A stretch of DNA of 64,000 bases, taken from IMG/VR virus record IMGVR_UViG_3300044631_000812, positions 1-64,000 of that record. The stretch is one strand, 5' to 3'. Positions 33,313-39,302 of this stretch are shown in pieces; position 1 is the stretch's first letter; each line of letters begins with the position of its first letter. Both the position numbers and the translations under genes were made by a program. Below the pieces are notes generated by a model, which saw nothing but the letters and a program-made list of their open reading frames with translations, had not been told where the DNA came from and made no database searches. Source of the DNA: a virus.

Positions 33313-33769
33313 GTTGCTCTGGTGTTAGATTGAAATCACTAATTAACTTCTCAGCCGTGGTTTTGCCATCAGCAATGGCCTGCAATGCCTTAGCAAATCG
33401 CTCAGGTGTGATGCTTGGCTTCTCCTTCTTAGGTAACGGACGTGTGCTGAAACGCAGCGCATCAGTCATTCCTTGTGGACTCTTGACCTTCTCAACACCA
33501 AGGACAATCTCTTTGCCAACGTAGTCGTTAAAGTCAAACGATTGGAAGAACGTCTCGAGTCTCTTGAAGTTCGTCCGGTTGGCCACCATGCTCTTCTGAA
33601 ATTCTTTGAGCTTGATGAACACCTTGTCTTCTTTACCCATCTCTCCGACCATTACGTCCTGAAAGACCTTCTCGATTGTTACTACTCTCGGCTCATACTT
33701 GCCGTTGACCTCTAAGTCCCAACTCCCTAGGTACTTATTGTCCTTCATTAAATTTCTCCAGTGTGACAT
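33290..33769 (-). CDS. Conserved phage protein, possible recombination partner
   Basis: This 159-aa protein carries KYLGSWDLEVNGKYEPRVVT at the start and IVLGVEKVKSPQGMTDALRF in the middle, which read as a beta-rich single domain. A short helical C-terminus (ITPERFAKALQAIADGKT) follows. It is the first gene after a strong-looking -7 promoter and overlaps the exonuclease by 23 bp. A single-strand annealing or ssDNA-binding role is possible by position but unsupported by any motif. Confidence 0.55.
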   Translation of the reverse strand: MSHWRNLMKDNKYLGSWDLEVNGKYEPRVVTIEKVFQDVMVGEMGKEDKVFIKLKEFQKSMVANRTNFKRLETFFQSFDFNDYVGKEIVLGVEKVKSPQGMTDALRFSTRPLPKKEKPSITPERFAKALQAIADGKTTAEKLISDFNLTPEQHAEVTGK

Positions 33770-33785
33770 GTAAATTAAATTTTAA

Positions 33786-33816
33786 CAAAATTAATATATT
33801 TCTTTCTTTCTTGCAA
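33786..33816 (-). promoter_or_regulatory. Minus-strand promoter (TTG-N20-TAATTTTG)
   Basis: On the - strand TAATTTTG (33793-33786) lies 16 nt before the ATG at 33769, with TTG at 33816-33814 (spacer 20). This matches the Bacteroidetes -33/-7 layout and would drive the recombination cluster. Confidence 0.65.
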
Positions 33817-33824
33817 ATAAATTG

Positions 33825-34289
33825 TCAACTTTTTTTATACTCAAGGATGGCATATTCCTCCTCAAATTCAGTTGTTACGTCAATTATATACCTGAACCAA
33901 ATCACATATCCGGTCTTTGTTCTGGCTATGTAGACGATGTATACTCGGTCAGCATCGCCTGACCGGTGGAAGTAATTGAACAGTGGTGTGTCGATGTCCT
34001 TGCGGTTGACATTTAAGCTATGCATCTTAGCACCGTTGTACTCAAGGGTGTTGAGAGCAATTGACAGAGCTGTCTGCATGTCGTGGGCAGTGGTGTAGAA
34101 GTTGCCGTCACTCAAGACCTCATAGTCTGGTCGGTCTGGCTTCCATTGGGCGCTGACCGACATGGACAACAGCATGAACATAATAAATGCAACGATAGGG
34201 ATCCCAAAGGAAGCCCTTACGTACTCGTTCTTGATGCGCGTAACGATGGCCATCCCGACCATCGACGCAATTAAAATTTTAGCATACAT
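33825..34289 (-). CDS. Membrane-anchored hypothetical protein (154 aa)
   Basis: One hydrophobic stretch starts at residue 2 (AKILIASMVGMAIV) and a second follows at about 28-50 (FGIPIVAFIMFMLLSMSVSA). A soluble domain of about 100 residues comes next (starting WKPDRPDYEV), probably outside the cytoplasmic membrane. The VSAQ ending of the second segment also looks like a signal-peptidase site. No domain is recognised. Confidence 0.55.
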   Translation of the reverse strand: MYAKILIASMVGMAIVTRIKNEYVRASFGIPIVAFIMFMLLSMSVSAQWKPDRPDYEVLSDGNFYTTAHDMQTALSIALNTLEYNGAKMHSLNVNRKDIDTPLFNYFHRSGDADRVYIVYIARTKTGYVIWFRYIIDVTTEFEEEYAILEYKKS

Positions 34290-34402
34290 AGTGTTAAATA
34301 CATTAAGGTGAAAAATGATGCGATGCTTAGCAATCTAATTGCTAAGTACTTTGACTGACTGAATAAATACATCAGACCAAATGTTAGGGCTAGTTTAAGC
34401 AT
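34271..34402 (-). CDS. Small membrane protein (43 aa)
   Basis: Read from the ATG at 34402, the protein is almost wholly hydrophobic with a central SQSKYLAIRLL, predicting two short membrane helices. It overlaps both neighbours (13 and 19 bp) in the chain typical of this operon. Its function is unknown. Confidence 0.45.
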   Translation of the reverse strand: MLKLALTFGLMYLFSQSKYLAIRLLSIASFFTLMYLTLCMLKF

Positions 34403-34578
34403 GGCTTCTCGATTTTGATCTGTACAACAGCCTTGGTGATGTCGGTGACGATCTGATCACTGACAATTAGACCAAGTGATAGGGCTGTCATTGGATTGGT
34501 AGCGAATAGCTTTAGTGACTTGCCGTTGTCATAGGTCACGATGTACCGCTTTAAGGTTGGCGACATAGATGATTTCAT
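34390..34578 (-). CDS. Small hypothetical protein (62 aa)
   Basis: It begins MKSSMSPTLKRYIVTYDNGK and is probably beta-strand rich. An alternative ATG lies four codons in. It overlaps the preceding and following small genes. Its ATNPMTALSLGLIVSD and the EAYNVKEAINKSKI of the upstream gene look alike in layout, so the two may be distant duplicates. Its function is unknown. Confidence 0.45.
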   Translation of the reverse strand: MKSSMSPTLKRYIVTYDNGKSLKLFATNPMTALSLGLIVSDQIVTDITKAVVQIKIEKPCLN

Positions 34579-34690
34579 GTTCAGGGATTTTAGATTTATT
34601 AATTGCCTCTTTAACGTTATATGCCTCGATGGTTACACCTGAGCAGAGGATTGGACTCAGGTGATAGCATATGTGGAATTTACTTTTCAT
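34529..34690 (-). CDS. Small hypothetical protein (53 aa)
   Basis: It starts at the ATG of 34690 (MKSKFHICYHLSP), which overlaps the stop of the HTH-like gene. An upstream start at 34720 would lengthen the overlap and is less likely. No motif was identified. Confidence 0.45.
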   Translation of the reverse strand: MKSKFHICYHLSPILCSGVTIEAYNVKEAINKSKIPEHEIIYVANLKAVHRDL

Positions 34691-35012
34691 AGGTGATAAG
34701 ACCCCAAAATAGTTTAACAATAGTCTTCCTTGGCGGCTCTGCCTTTGGCTGGCGCTTGGATACCTTCTTCAACTGAATGGTCATCAACTCAGTCTTGATT
34801 CGATTGAGGTGTCGCCTGGTTGGGGATCCGCTATTCCAAGTGTATTGCCTCTTGCCATCAATCTTCTTAACATAGCCTAGTTTCTTTACCACTATTAAAA
34901 AGTATTGGCTGATTCGGTGCTTTTCTCTGATCTCAGCTAAGGTATAGCTGTCTCTTACATACATGTCCTCTAAGACCGTCATGTACTTGGTCTGCATTCT
35001 TTTGTTCATCAT
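34680..35012 (-). CDS. HTH-like small protein (110 aa)
   Basis: The N-terminal half reads as a helix-turn-helix (SYTLAEIREKHRISQYFLIV, residues 22-41). A basic stretch (RRHLNRIKTELMTIQLKKVSKRQ) follows. It probably binds DNA and could be a regulator of the early block. It follows a terminator-like hairpin, so it may begin its own transcript, but no clear -7 box was found. Confidence 0.5.
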   Translation of the reverse strand: MMNKRMQTKYMTVLEDMYVRDSYTLAEIREKHRISQYFLIVVKKLGYVKKIDGKRQYTWNSGSPTRRHLNRIKTELMTIQLKKVSKRQPKAEPPRKTIVKLFWGLITYEK

Positions 35013-35035
35013 AACTTTATACTTATTCCGTGTAA

Positions 35036-35066
35036 TAAAAAATGGATGAGTATCTCCCTGTCATCC
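35036..35066 (-). terminator. Rho-independent terminator, minus strand
   Basis: On the - strand GGATGA (35066-35061) pairs with TCATCC (35049-35044), followed by ATTTTTTATT. A competing CCCTG/CAGGG pair overlaps it. It separates the 36561-35115 genes from the 35012 gene. Confidence 0.6.
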
Positions 35067-35114
35067 AAACTCAGGGATATTGATAGGCCGATAGTCCTAC
35101 CGGCCGGCCAACTT

Positions 35115-35318
35115 TCAGTGAAACGTATTGTCATAGCTTTCATAGTAATATGCCTCTAAGATGAAGTCCTCGAAGTCGCGTAGTTGTTGGCGGCTTAGCT
35201 TGGACTTCATGTCGTTGGCGGTTGATAAATTGTTCTGCTCGATGTGTTGAGCGATTGCTTCATAGTAGTCAGCCATGGACTCATGGCCGACGTACTCTAG
35301 GTCGTGCTTAGTTATCAT
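35115..35318 (-). CDS. Hypothetical helical protein (67 aa)
   Basis: It is read from the ATG at 35318 (MITKHDLEYVGHE), which overlaps the upstream gene by 11 bp. A start at 35345 is possible. It is acidic with a helix-rich sequence and a Tyr-rich end (EAYYYESYDN). No family is recognised. Confidence 0.5.
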   Translation of the reverse strand: MITKHDLEYVGHESMADYYEAIAQHIEQNNLSTANDMKSKLSRQQLRDFEDFILEAYYYESYDNTFH

Positions 35319-35871
35319 GTTGGTCGTAAAATTTAGGTGGTACAATAATATAATGGTTGACGCAGAAAACGTTACTCGTTTCTAAAGTGACAACCTTGCA
35401 TGGTATCTTTTTGGCCTTGAGCTCAGCAACTTTGGCCTTGATGTTGCGCTCAGCATTCGGGTATGGGCTGTCGTCCCATCCACCGGTGTCAGGCTCGCAG
35501 TGAACTGAATACTTTGGTTTGGCATAGCCCCTCCAACCATCTAAGCGGACGTACTCTTGGGTCTCGTCGAAGCACATGCCGACATGCGGGGCATCCGGCT
35601 GTGGGTTTTCGTTGACTCTTGTCATTTCGCCGTCCCATTGGTTGCCGTTTAGGATTGGTTTTTTCTTGTGCATGTATACACTTACGTTCGGAAGTGTATT
35701 CAACCATTTGTTGGTTGTCCTAGTCGGCCATCCGGCATTGGTGACATAGAGGCCGTCTGGTTTGTGTTCGGCGATGAGGTTTCCGAATAGGTAAAGCGAG
35801 CGGCCGTCCGTTTGGCCGTTACCTTGTTTTTTCTTTTTGCCTTCAAGGAAGGATTGGATTACTGCGTTCAT
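35308..35871 (-). CDS. Conserved-looking phage protein (187 aa)
   Basis: It contains SLYLFGNLIAEHKPDGLYVT, NVSVYMHKKKPILNGNQWDG and a His/Cys-containing C-terminus (FCVNHYIIVPP). The arrangement suggests a small alpha/beta protein. I recall proteins like this in phage early regions but no function is established. It lies 5 nt after the RadC gene stop. Confidence 0.55.
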   Translation of the reverse strand: MNAVIQSFLEGKKKKQGNGQTDGRSLYLFGNLIAEHKPDGLYVTNAGWPTRTTNKWLNTLPNVSVYMHKKKPILNGNQWDGEMTRVNENPQPDAPHVGMCFDETQEYVRLDGWRGYAKPKYSVHCEPDTGGWDDSPYPNAERNIKAKVAELKAKKIPCKVVTLETSNVFCVNHYIIVPPKFYDQHDN

Positions 35872-35876
35872 GATGT

Positions 35877-36305
35877 TTAGATTTGTCCTAGGTCAGCTAA
35901 TGATGTGTAAGCTGAAGTTGGGGTTAATATAATGCTGTCTAATAAATTGATGTCTAGCAATTTAAGACCTTTCTTTAGTTTTTTACTGAGGGCAATGTCC
36001 TCAGGGGATGGGTCAGGGTTTCCAGAAGGATGATTGTGACAAAAGATTACACCGCTCGATAGGCTGTCAACAGCATACTTCGCGACTATCTTTGAGTCAA
36101 CATATGTTCCTGCAACACCGCCTTGGCTTATCTTGGCATAGCCGATTGTTTTGTTTTGCCGATTGAGTAATAAAATGAACGCGCTCTCGAATACCTCGAT
36201 GTCATCTCCGTAAAATTGACGGATGAATTGTTGTGCTTCATTTGATGTTGTTATCTTCTCGGTTGGGAAGTCTGACTGGATTTTCTTTAGCTCGAATAAT
36301 TTCAT
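35877..36305 (-). CDS. radC: RadC-like JAB/MPN domain protein
   Basis: It encodes 142 aa from the ATG at 36305 (MKLFELKKIQSDFP). An earlier start at 36353 adds an unlikely segment that overlaps the upstream gene further. The MPN+ metal motif is complete: HNHPSGNPDPSPED, with an upstream Glu in the FESAFILLLN strand. RadC-type JAB proteins are common in mobile elements and are linked to DNA repair or anti-restriction, but their biochemical role is unsettled. It is in the early operon beside a degenerate HNH gene. Confidence 0.85.
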   Translation of the reverse strand: MKLFELKKIQSDFPTEKITTSNEAQQFIRQFYGDDIEVFESAFILLLNRQNKTIGYAKISQGGVAGTYVDSKIVAKYAVDSLSSGVIFCHNHPSGNPDPSPEDIALSKKLKKGLKLLDINLLDSIILTPTSAYTSLADLGQI

Positions 36306-36561
36306 GTGGATAGATATTAGAATAGTGAAACAATGTGATGAGTTGGTATTCATCCTTTGCCGTCTTGAGCGGTGTGCGGAATTTAAGGTACCAATAGGTG
36401 CCGAAGTTGTCCCATGTCATTTCGTCGGTGAACTGGGATTCGAGATACATGCGGAATTTCTCTCGAGGCATGCAGACTAGTTGTCGGACAGTCGAGTTTT
36501 CGTTCCATCGTTTTGCTCTGATTGATTGGTTGAGCAGTTGTCTGTACTTTGTCTTTGTCAT
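36238..36561 (-). CDS. Degenerate HNH-like protein, probably catalytically dead
   Basis: It encodes 107 aa from the ATG at 36561. The frame around the HNH fold is recognisable: FRMYLESQFTDEMTWDNFG, then a C-terminal FHYSNIYP...AKEN, as in phage HNH proteins with MTWxNYG...HYxNLQP...EN. The central catalytic WHIDH is replaced by YWYLKFR, so both metal-binding and general-base residues are missing. It may be a DNA-binding remnant or a repurposed regulator. It is the first gene left of the iteron array. Confidence 0.6.
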   Translation of the reverse strand: MTKTKYRQLLNQSIRAKRWNENSTVRQLVCMPREKFRMYLESQFTDEMTWDNFGTYWYLKFRTPLKTAKDEYQLITLFHYSNIYPHEIIRAKENPVRLPNREDNNIK

Positions 36562-36624
36562 ATTTAAAGGGGTTATTTTATATACAAACACTTTTTGTGT
36601 TTTTTGTAAAATTACCCGAAAAGC

Positions 36625-36743
36625 ATGACGAAATGAAGTTTTTTATGACGACTTTATTAACAATATGACGAAATTTCTGTTGATTATGACGAAATTATTT
36701 TCTGTATCCTTTAATGGGCTTTGTTTTATGACGAAATGACGAC
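36625..36743 (+). repeat. Left iteron array (ATGACGAAAT)
   Basis: Copies start at 36625, 36645 (ATGACGAC), 36665, 36686, 36728 and 36736 (ATGACGAC). Steps are 20, 20, 21, 42 and 8 bp. Because the steps are not multiples of three and stops occur, the array is not coding on the + strand. Confidence 0.8.
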
Positions 36744-36845
36744 TTTTAGTCTCTTATATAAAAAATAAAAAAAAGAGTATATATATTATATATATAATAA
36801 TATGATAAAATACATATAAGTATTTTTCCCCTATAGGGGTAAAAA

Positions 36846-36965
36846 GTCGTCATATTGTCATTCATGCTTGATAGTCAAGCATTTAGCTTTTTTTTTCGTC
36901 ATATTAGGACGTTTTTTCGTCATATTTGGGGTGTTTTTCGTCATATTGGAAGACGATTTCGTCAT
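36846..36965 (-). repeat. Right iteron array (TTTTCGTCAT), inverse of the left
   Basis: A GTCGTCAT copy lies at 36846-36853. Four copies of T/ATTTCGTCAT start at 36893, 36914, 36935 and 36956, exactly 21 bp apart. On the - strand the same DNA is in frame with the 52-aa gene. Confidence 0.85.
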
Positions 36966-37016
36966 ATTGGCTGGCTGTAAGCCTGCTAAGATTGAAAGTT
37001 GGTCAATTGTGTACAT
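36858..37016 (-). CDS. 52-aa protein with NMTK heptad repeats encoded by the iterons
   Basis: The N-terminus MYTIDQLSILAGLQPA could be a partial HTH. It is followed by four NMTK units spaced seven residues apart (NMTKSSS, NMTKNTP, NMTKKRP, NMTKKKA) and KCLTIKHE. Each unit is one 21-bp iteron. The basic repeat part would be unstructured and could bind DNA. The start overlaps the previous gene by 14 bp. It is the last member of the tiny-gene operon. It may be a real peptide or an open frame carried by the DNA repeats. Confidence 0.45.
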   Translation of the reverse strand: MYTIDQLSILAGLQPANMTKSSSNMTKNTPNMTKKRPNMTKKKAKCLTIKHE

Positions 37017-37131
37017 ATTCTTTAAAGTAATATGCTACGAGCTCTCGTAGCGTTAAACGATTAGTGTATTGACTGCATTGCGTGGCGTAGAAGCCATTGA
37101 TGATTGTGACATCGGCAATCCAATCTTTCAT
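37003..37131 (-). CDS. Small hypothetical protein (42 aa)
   Basis: It starts MKDWIADVTIINGFY. The ATG overlaps the stop of the 89-aa gene (ATGA). It is helical with no motif. It is part of the twelve-gene chain. Confidence 0.45.
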   Translation of the reverse strand: MKDWIADVTIINGFYATQCSQYTNRLTLRELVAYYFKEYVHN

Positions 37132-37397
37132 TCGGCACAAAGTTCCCATGGCTGTAAATTTTTAAAGTTGATCGAGTATTCAGACTTTAAGGTCTGAACA
37201 ATAAACCTAGCGAGCGCTTTGTTGGTCTTTTCTTTTGATAGGTCGTTGTCTCCGATTGCTTGGACGACCTCTCGTGGTAGCATATTGAGAACGCGATTGC
37301 AAAACTTTACGTCTTGGCCTAGGTAGTATGACTTGTTTCGATAGACTAGCGTCCAATAGTGCGCAAATCCGTATTGGTTGGTTATTTCAATTCTCAT
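37128..37397 (-). CDS. Small hypothetical protein (89 aa)
   Basis: It is predicted as an N-terminal beta part (IEITNQYGFAHYWTLVYRNK) and a helical C-terminus (DNDLSKEKTNKALARFIVQT). Stop and start overlap both neighbours. No family is recognised. Confidence 0.55.
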   Translation of the reverse strand: MRIEITNQYGFAHYWTLVYRNKSYYLGQDVKFCNRVLNMLPREVVQAIGDNDLSKEKTNKALARFIVQTLKSEYSINFKNLQPWELCAE

Positions 37398-37543
37398 GAC
37401 TTAATTATAAATACTTGGTTAGACATTGGGCACTGAACTGCAATTGTGGTTTCAGTTACATTGCCGATTACTTTGTATTCTCCCGTTAGGACGAACTGAC
37501 GACCGCTCACAATGAGGGTTTCTCGGTTGGATAGCTTTATCAT
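37394..37543 (-). CDS. Small hypothetical protein (49 aa)
   Basis: It is beta-rich (MIKLSNRETLIVSGRQFVLT and YKVIGNVTETTIAVQ), possibly a small SH3-like or OB barrel. ATGA overlaps occur at both ends. Its function is unknown. Confidence 0.45.
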   Translation of the reverse strand: MIKLSNRETLIVSGRQFVLTGEYKVIGNVTETTIAVQCPMSNQVFIIKS

Positions 37544-37641
37544 AGCTGTATAATAAAAATTGCGTTAGTACTTATGCATCGAATGAGATACATGTTTGCT
37601 GTCAGGTGGCCAACTAGTTCGTGGCCTTGTGGTATGTTCAT
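37540..37641 (-). CDS. Small hypothetical protein (33 aa)
   Basis: It reads MNIPQGHELVGHLTANMYLI followed by RCISTNAIFIIQL. It is a short open frame joined to the next gene by an ATGA overlap. It is supported only by its place in the chain. Confidence 0.35.
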   Translation of the reverse strand: MNIPQGHELVGHLTANMYLIRCISTNAIFIIQL

Positions 37642-37646
37642 GATTT

Positions 37647-37799
37647 CTATTTTTTAAATTCTTCGACTCCGGCCGCTTCTAATAATTCTACGTCATCTTT
37701 TTCGATGAACTCAGCCAAGCTTTGTAGTTCAATTAATTCACCCAGGCTTATTGTCTCTGCTCTAAGCTCTTGTCTTAAATATTCTAATCTCTCTTTCAT
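37647..37799 (-). CDS. Small helical protein (50 aa)
   Basis: This is a highly charged, all-helical protein (MKERLEYLRQELRAETISLG...EFIEKDDVELLEAAGVEEF). The repeated E-L pattern suits a short coiled coil or helical hairpin. It lies 2 nt after the preceding stop. Its function is unknown. Confidence 0.55.
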   Translation of the reverse strand: MKERLEYLRQELRAETISLGELIELQSLAEFIEKDDVELLEAAGVEEFKK

Positions 37800-37801
37800 A
37801 G

Positions 37802-38017
37802 TTAAATTGTTTGGATGTATACTTTTTCTAGGCCGTCGTCTAAGTGCACGTAGAACTCATCAGTTGAGTCGGTGTACGTCTCTACTATTGTTCTGTGCGT
37901 TTGGATGGCTTCTTTGATTTCAGTGAATAGGTCAAACGCCTCTCCGAATGACTGGAAATAAAAATGCTCGTTGTAGTCTAAACAATCGAACACGTGGTGG
38001 ACTGCAAATTTTATCAT
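37802..38017 (-). CDS. Small hypothetical protein (71 aa)
   Basis: It contains HVFDCLDYNEHFYFQSFGEA and a C-terminal beta hairpin (EFYVHLDDGLEKVYIQT). It is acidic. No known motif. Part of the chain of tiny early genes. Confidence 0.5.
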   Translation of the reverse strand: MIKFAVHHVFDCLDYNEHFYFQSFGEAFDLFTEIKEAIQTHRTIVETYTDSTDEFYVHLDDGLEKVYIQTI

Positions 38018-38022
38018 GGTTT

Positions 38023-38172
38023 CTAGTTGTTATTCCAAACCTCATCCATCGAGTAACCATACTCGATGAACATGAAGTTTAGGTAGTTATTAAAATGATT
38101 TTTGTCAACAAACGTTTTGTCAACATAGATGACTTGACACCATCTGTTTAGGAATTTGATTTTGACTTTCAT
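38023..38172 (-). CDS. Small hypothetical protein (49 aa)
   Basis: Its ATG at 38172 overlaps the stop of the small membrane protein gene, which favours this start over an upstream in-frame ATG at 38253. It starts MKVKIKFLNRWCQVIYVDKT. No family is recognised. Confidence 0.45.
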   Translation of the reverse strand: MKVKIKFLNRWCQVIYVDKTFVDKNHFNNYLNFMFIEYGYSMDEVWNNN

Positions 38173-38291
38173 ATCGACATGCCTCCTACTTGGTTTGTTA
38201 CTACTTTGTACAAGGCGAATGCGATTGCAATGCCTACTGAACTTGCCATACATATTTGGATGGCCTTTGCGATGATTAATAAAGCTTTCAT
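38169..38291 (-). CDS. Small membrane protein (40 aa)
   Basis: A Lys start is followed by a hydrophobic segment (ALLIIAKAIQICMASSVGIA...IAFALY), consistent with one membrane helix. ATGA overlaps occur at both ends of the gene. Its function is unknown. Confidence 0.45.
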   Translation of the reverse strand: MKALLIIAKAIQICMASSVGIAIAFALYKVVTNQVGGMSI

Positions 38292-38488
38292 ATTGTTTGA
38301 GGGTTTAATTTCCAATAGTCATCTGAATTCAACGTTGTCTCTTCGTAAACAATCACCCAACCATTGTTGGTGTACTCGGTTCGGTGTAATTTGTAGCGGA
38401 TGTCTTGGCGTCCGTTGTCGCCTTTCAATTGGTCAACTACCACCAACGTCCCGTTGATGATAGCTTTGAATGTTTGTAGTGTTGTCAT
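38288..38488 (-). CDS. Small beta-rich protein (66 aa)
   Basis: Alternating beta-type sequence (TFKAIINGTLVVVDQL, WVIVYEETTLNSDDYW) suggests a small barrel. It overlaps both neighbours by 4 bp. No family is recognised. Confidence 0.5.
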   Translation of the reverse strand: MTTLQTFKAIINGTLVVVDQLKGDNGRQDIRYKLHRTEYTNNGWVIVYEETTLNSDDYWKLNPQTI

Positions 38489-38628
38489 TGTTTTGGGTGT
38501 GTTAATTGGTTAGCAAATAAGCCGAAGTTGGCCATTGTTTGTTTTGAAATATTGGTTCTACCTTTCATTATTTCGTAAGAAACCATTGCATCTATCAATG
38601 ATTGCTTCATGTTGATTCTCTCGTTCAT
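38485..38628 (-). CDS. Small hypothetical protein (47 aa)
   Basis: It reads MNERINMKQSLIDAMVSYEI then MKGRTNISKQTMANFG. Its start shares bases with the stop of the first gene (TAATG) and its stop with the next start (ATGA). It is helical. Its function is unknown. Confidence 0.45.
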   Translation of the reverse strand: MNERINMKQSLIDAMVSYEIMKGRTNISKQTMANFGLFANQLTHPKQ

Positions 38629-38738
38629 TATCTGTATCTAAAAGGGATTAATAATTTGCGTGTCTTGATTAGCACGCCTTCTTGGAAGAAACCGATGATT
38701 TCGTAACGGCCTTCGATTCTGATTACTCTAGTTTCCAT
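38628..38738 (-). CDS. First gene after the structured RNA (36 aa)
   Basis: The ATG at 38738 lies 24 nt after the last hairpin of the long RNA, in an A- and C-rich leader. The product (METRVIRIEGRYEIIGFFQE...) is a short beta-type peptide with a basic end. It opens the chain of twelve overlapping small genes. Confidence 0.5.
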   Translation of the reverse strand: METRVIRIEGRYEIIGFFQEGVLIKTRKLLIPFRYR

Positions 38739-38762
38739 GTTGTTTTTGTGTTATTGGTTTGT

Positions 38763-39268
38763 GGTGCAGTGAGTATCGCTCTCATTAATTAGTCATTCTA
38801 ACTGCACCTAGTGTTTGCATGCCACGTTAAACTGCATGCCCTCTTTTAATCTATCAGGTACCGCCTTTTGGCCTGATAGGTTGACGTTGACCACCTGAGT
38901 AGTGTATCAATCGCCCCGACGTAGCGGAGTCTTTATACTTACCGCATCGGCCTAGTGTGACTCACCTAGTTAGTTTATAGTCTTACCAATATGTCAATTT
39001 AGCAGACCTACTTTAAACCGACTTACCGCGGCCGTGTCCTCGAAAGGGGCTTAGTAAGGCTTTATCGTTTCGGTCACCTTTAGCAACATGGCTCGTCGCT
39101 TGTACGTCTAAAGGCTTGCTATTATTATAAAGACACTAGCTTGGAATTTATTACCACCGCCTCACCCTACTTATTACTTTCACCTTGTCACATTGCAGAG
39201 GACTAAGCATTGGTCAGTGGTCACCGATATATAGTGTCTTATTTCAATTGTTATTAGCTCGTTTGCTT
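38763..39268 (-). ncRNA. Putative large structured RNA (about 500 nt), leader of the tiny-gene operon
   Basis: There is no plausible protein frame, but many perfect helices: 9 bp (39130-39138 with 39232-39240), 7 bp (39077-39083 with 39108-39114), 5+5 bp (39017-39026 with 39054-39058 and 39070-39074), and a CCU-UUCG-AGG tetraloop hairpin on the - strand (39038-39047). Further ones are a two-part helix (38916-38927 with 38942-38950), 8 bp (38851-38858 with 38872-38879), 6 bp (38817-38822 with 38834-38839) and 8 bp (38763-38770 with 38801-38808). A good promoter precedes it. Size and phage setting recall GOLLD and ROOL RNAs, but no match can be claimed by eye. Confidence 0.65.
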
Positions 39269-39272
39269 GATA

Positions 39273-39302
39273 CAAATATAAGACAAGTATTTCGATTGTC
39301 AA
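39273..39302 (-). promoter_or_regulatory. Promoter of the structured RNA (TTG-N19-TATATTTG)
   Basis: On the - strand TTG (39302-39300), a 19-nt spacer and TATATTTG (39280-39273) match the Bacteroidetes -33/-7 consensus. Transcription would start near 39268 and run left into the RNA and the early operon. Confidence 0.75.

Larger units (their letters stand above)
36625..36965. other. Candidate replication origin (inverted iterons, AT-rich core)
   Basis: ATGACGAAA-type sites face one way on the left (36625-36743) and the other way on the right (36846-36965). Between them is an AT-rich stretch of about 80 bp (36747-36827), a CCCCTATAGGGG palindrome (36828-36839), and a perfect ATGCTTGA/TCAAGCAT hairpin at 36864-36882. 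The site spacing of about 20-21 bp puts the binding sites on one DNA face. This is typical of initiator-bound origins. Confidence 0.6.

Noticed and set aside
36864-36896. Hairpin plus T run as a + strand terminator
   Set aside because: No + strand gene precedes it, and the hairpin lies inside the iteron region and a - strand frame; an origin element is more likely.
36840-36970. Regular 21-bp repeats as a CRISPR array
   Set aside because: The repeat core is only about 10 bp, the spacing is too short for spacers, the inverse array lies close by and no cas gene is present.
38763-39268. tRNA, tmRNA or RNase P RNA in the structured interval
   Set aside because: No cloverleaf with a T-loop motif, no tmRNA tag frame and no RNase P core sequence could be seen; a computational scan would still be decisive.
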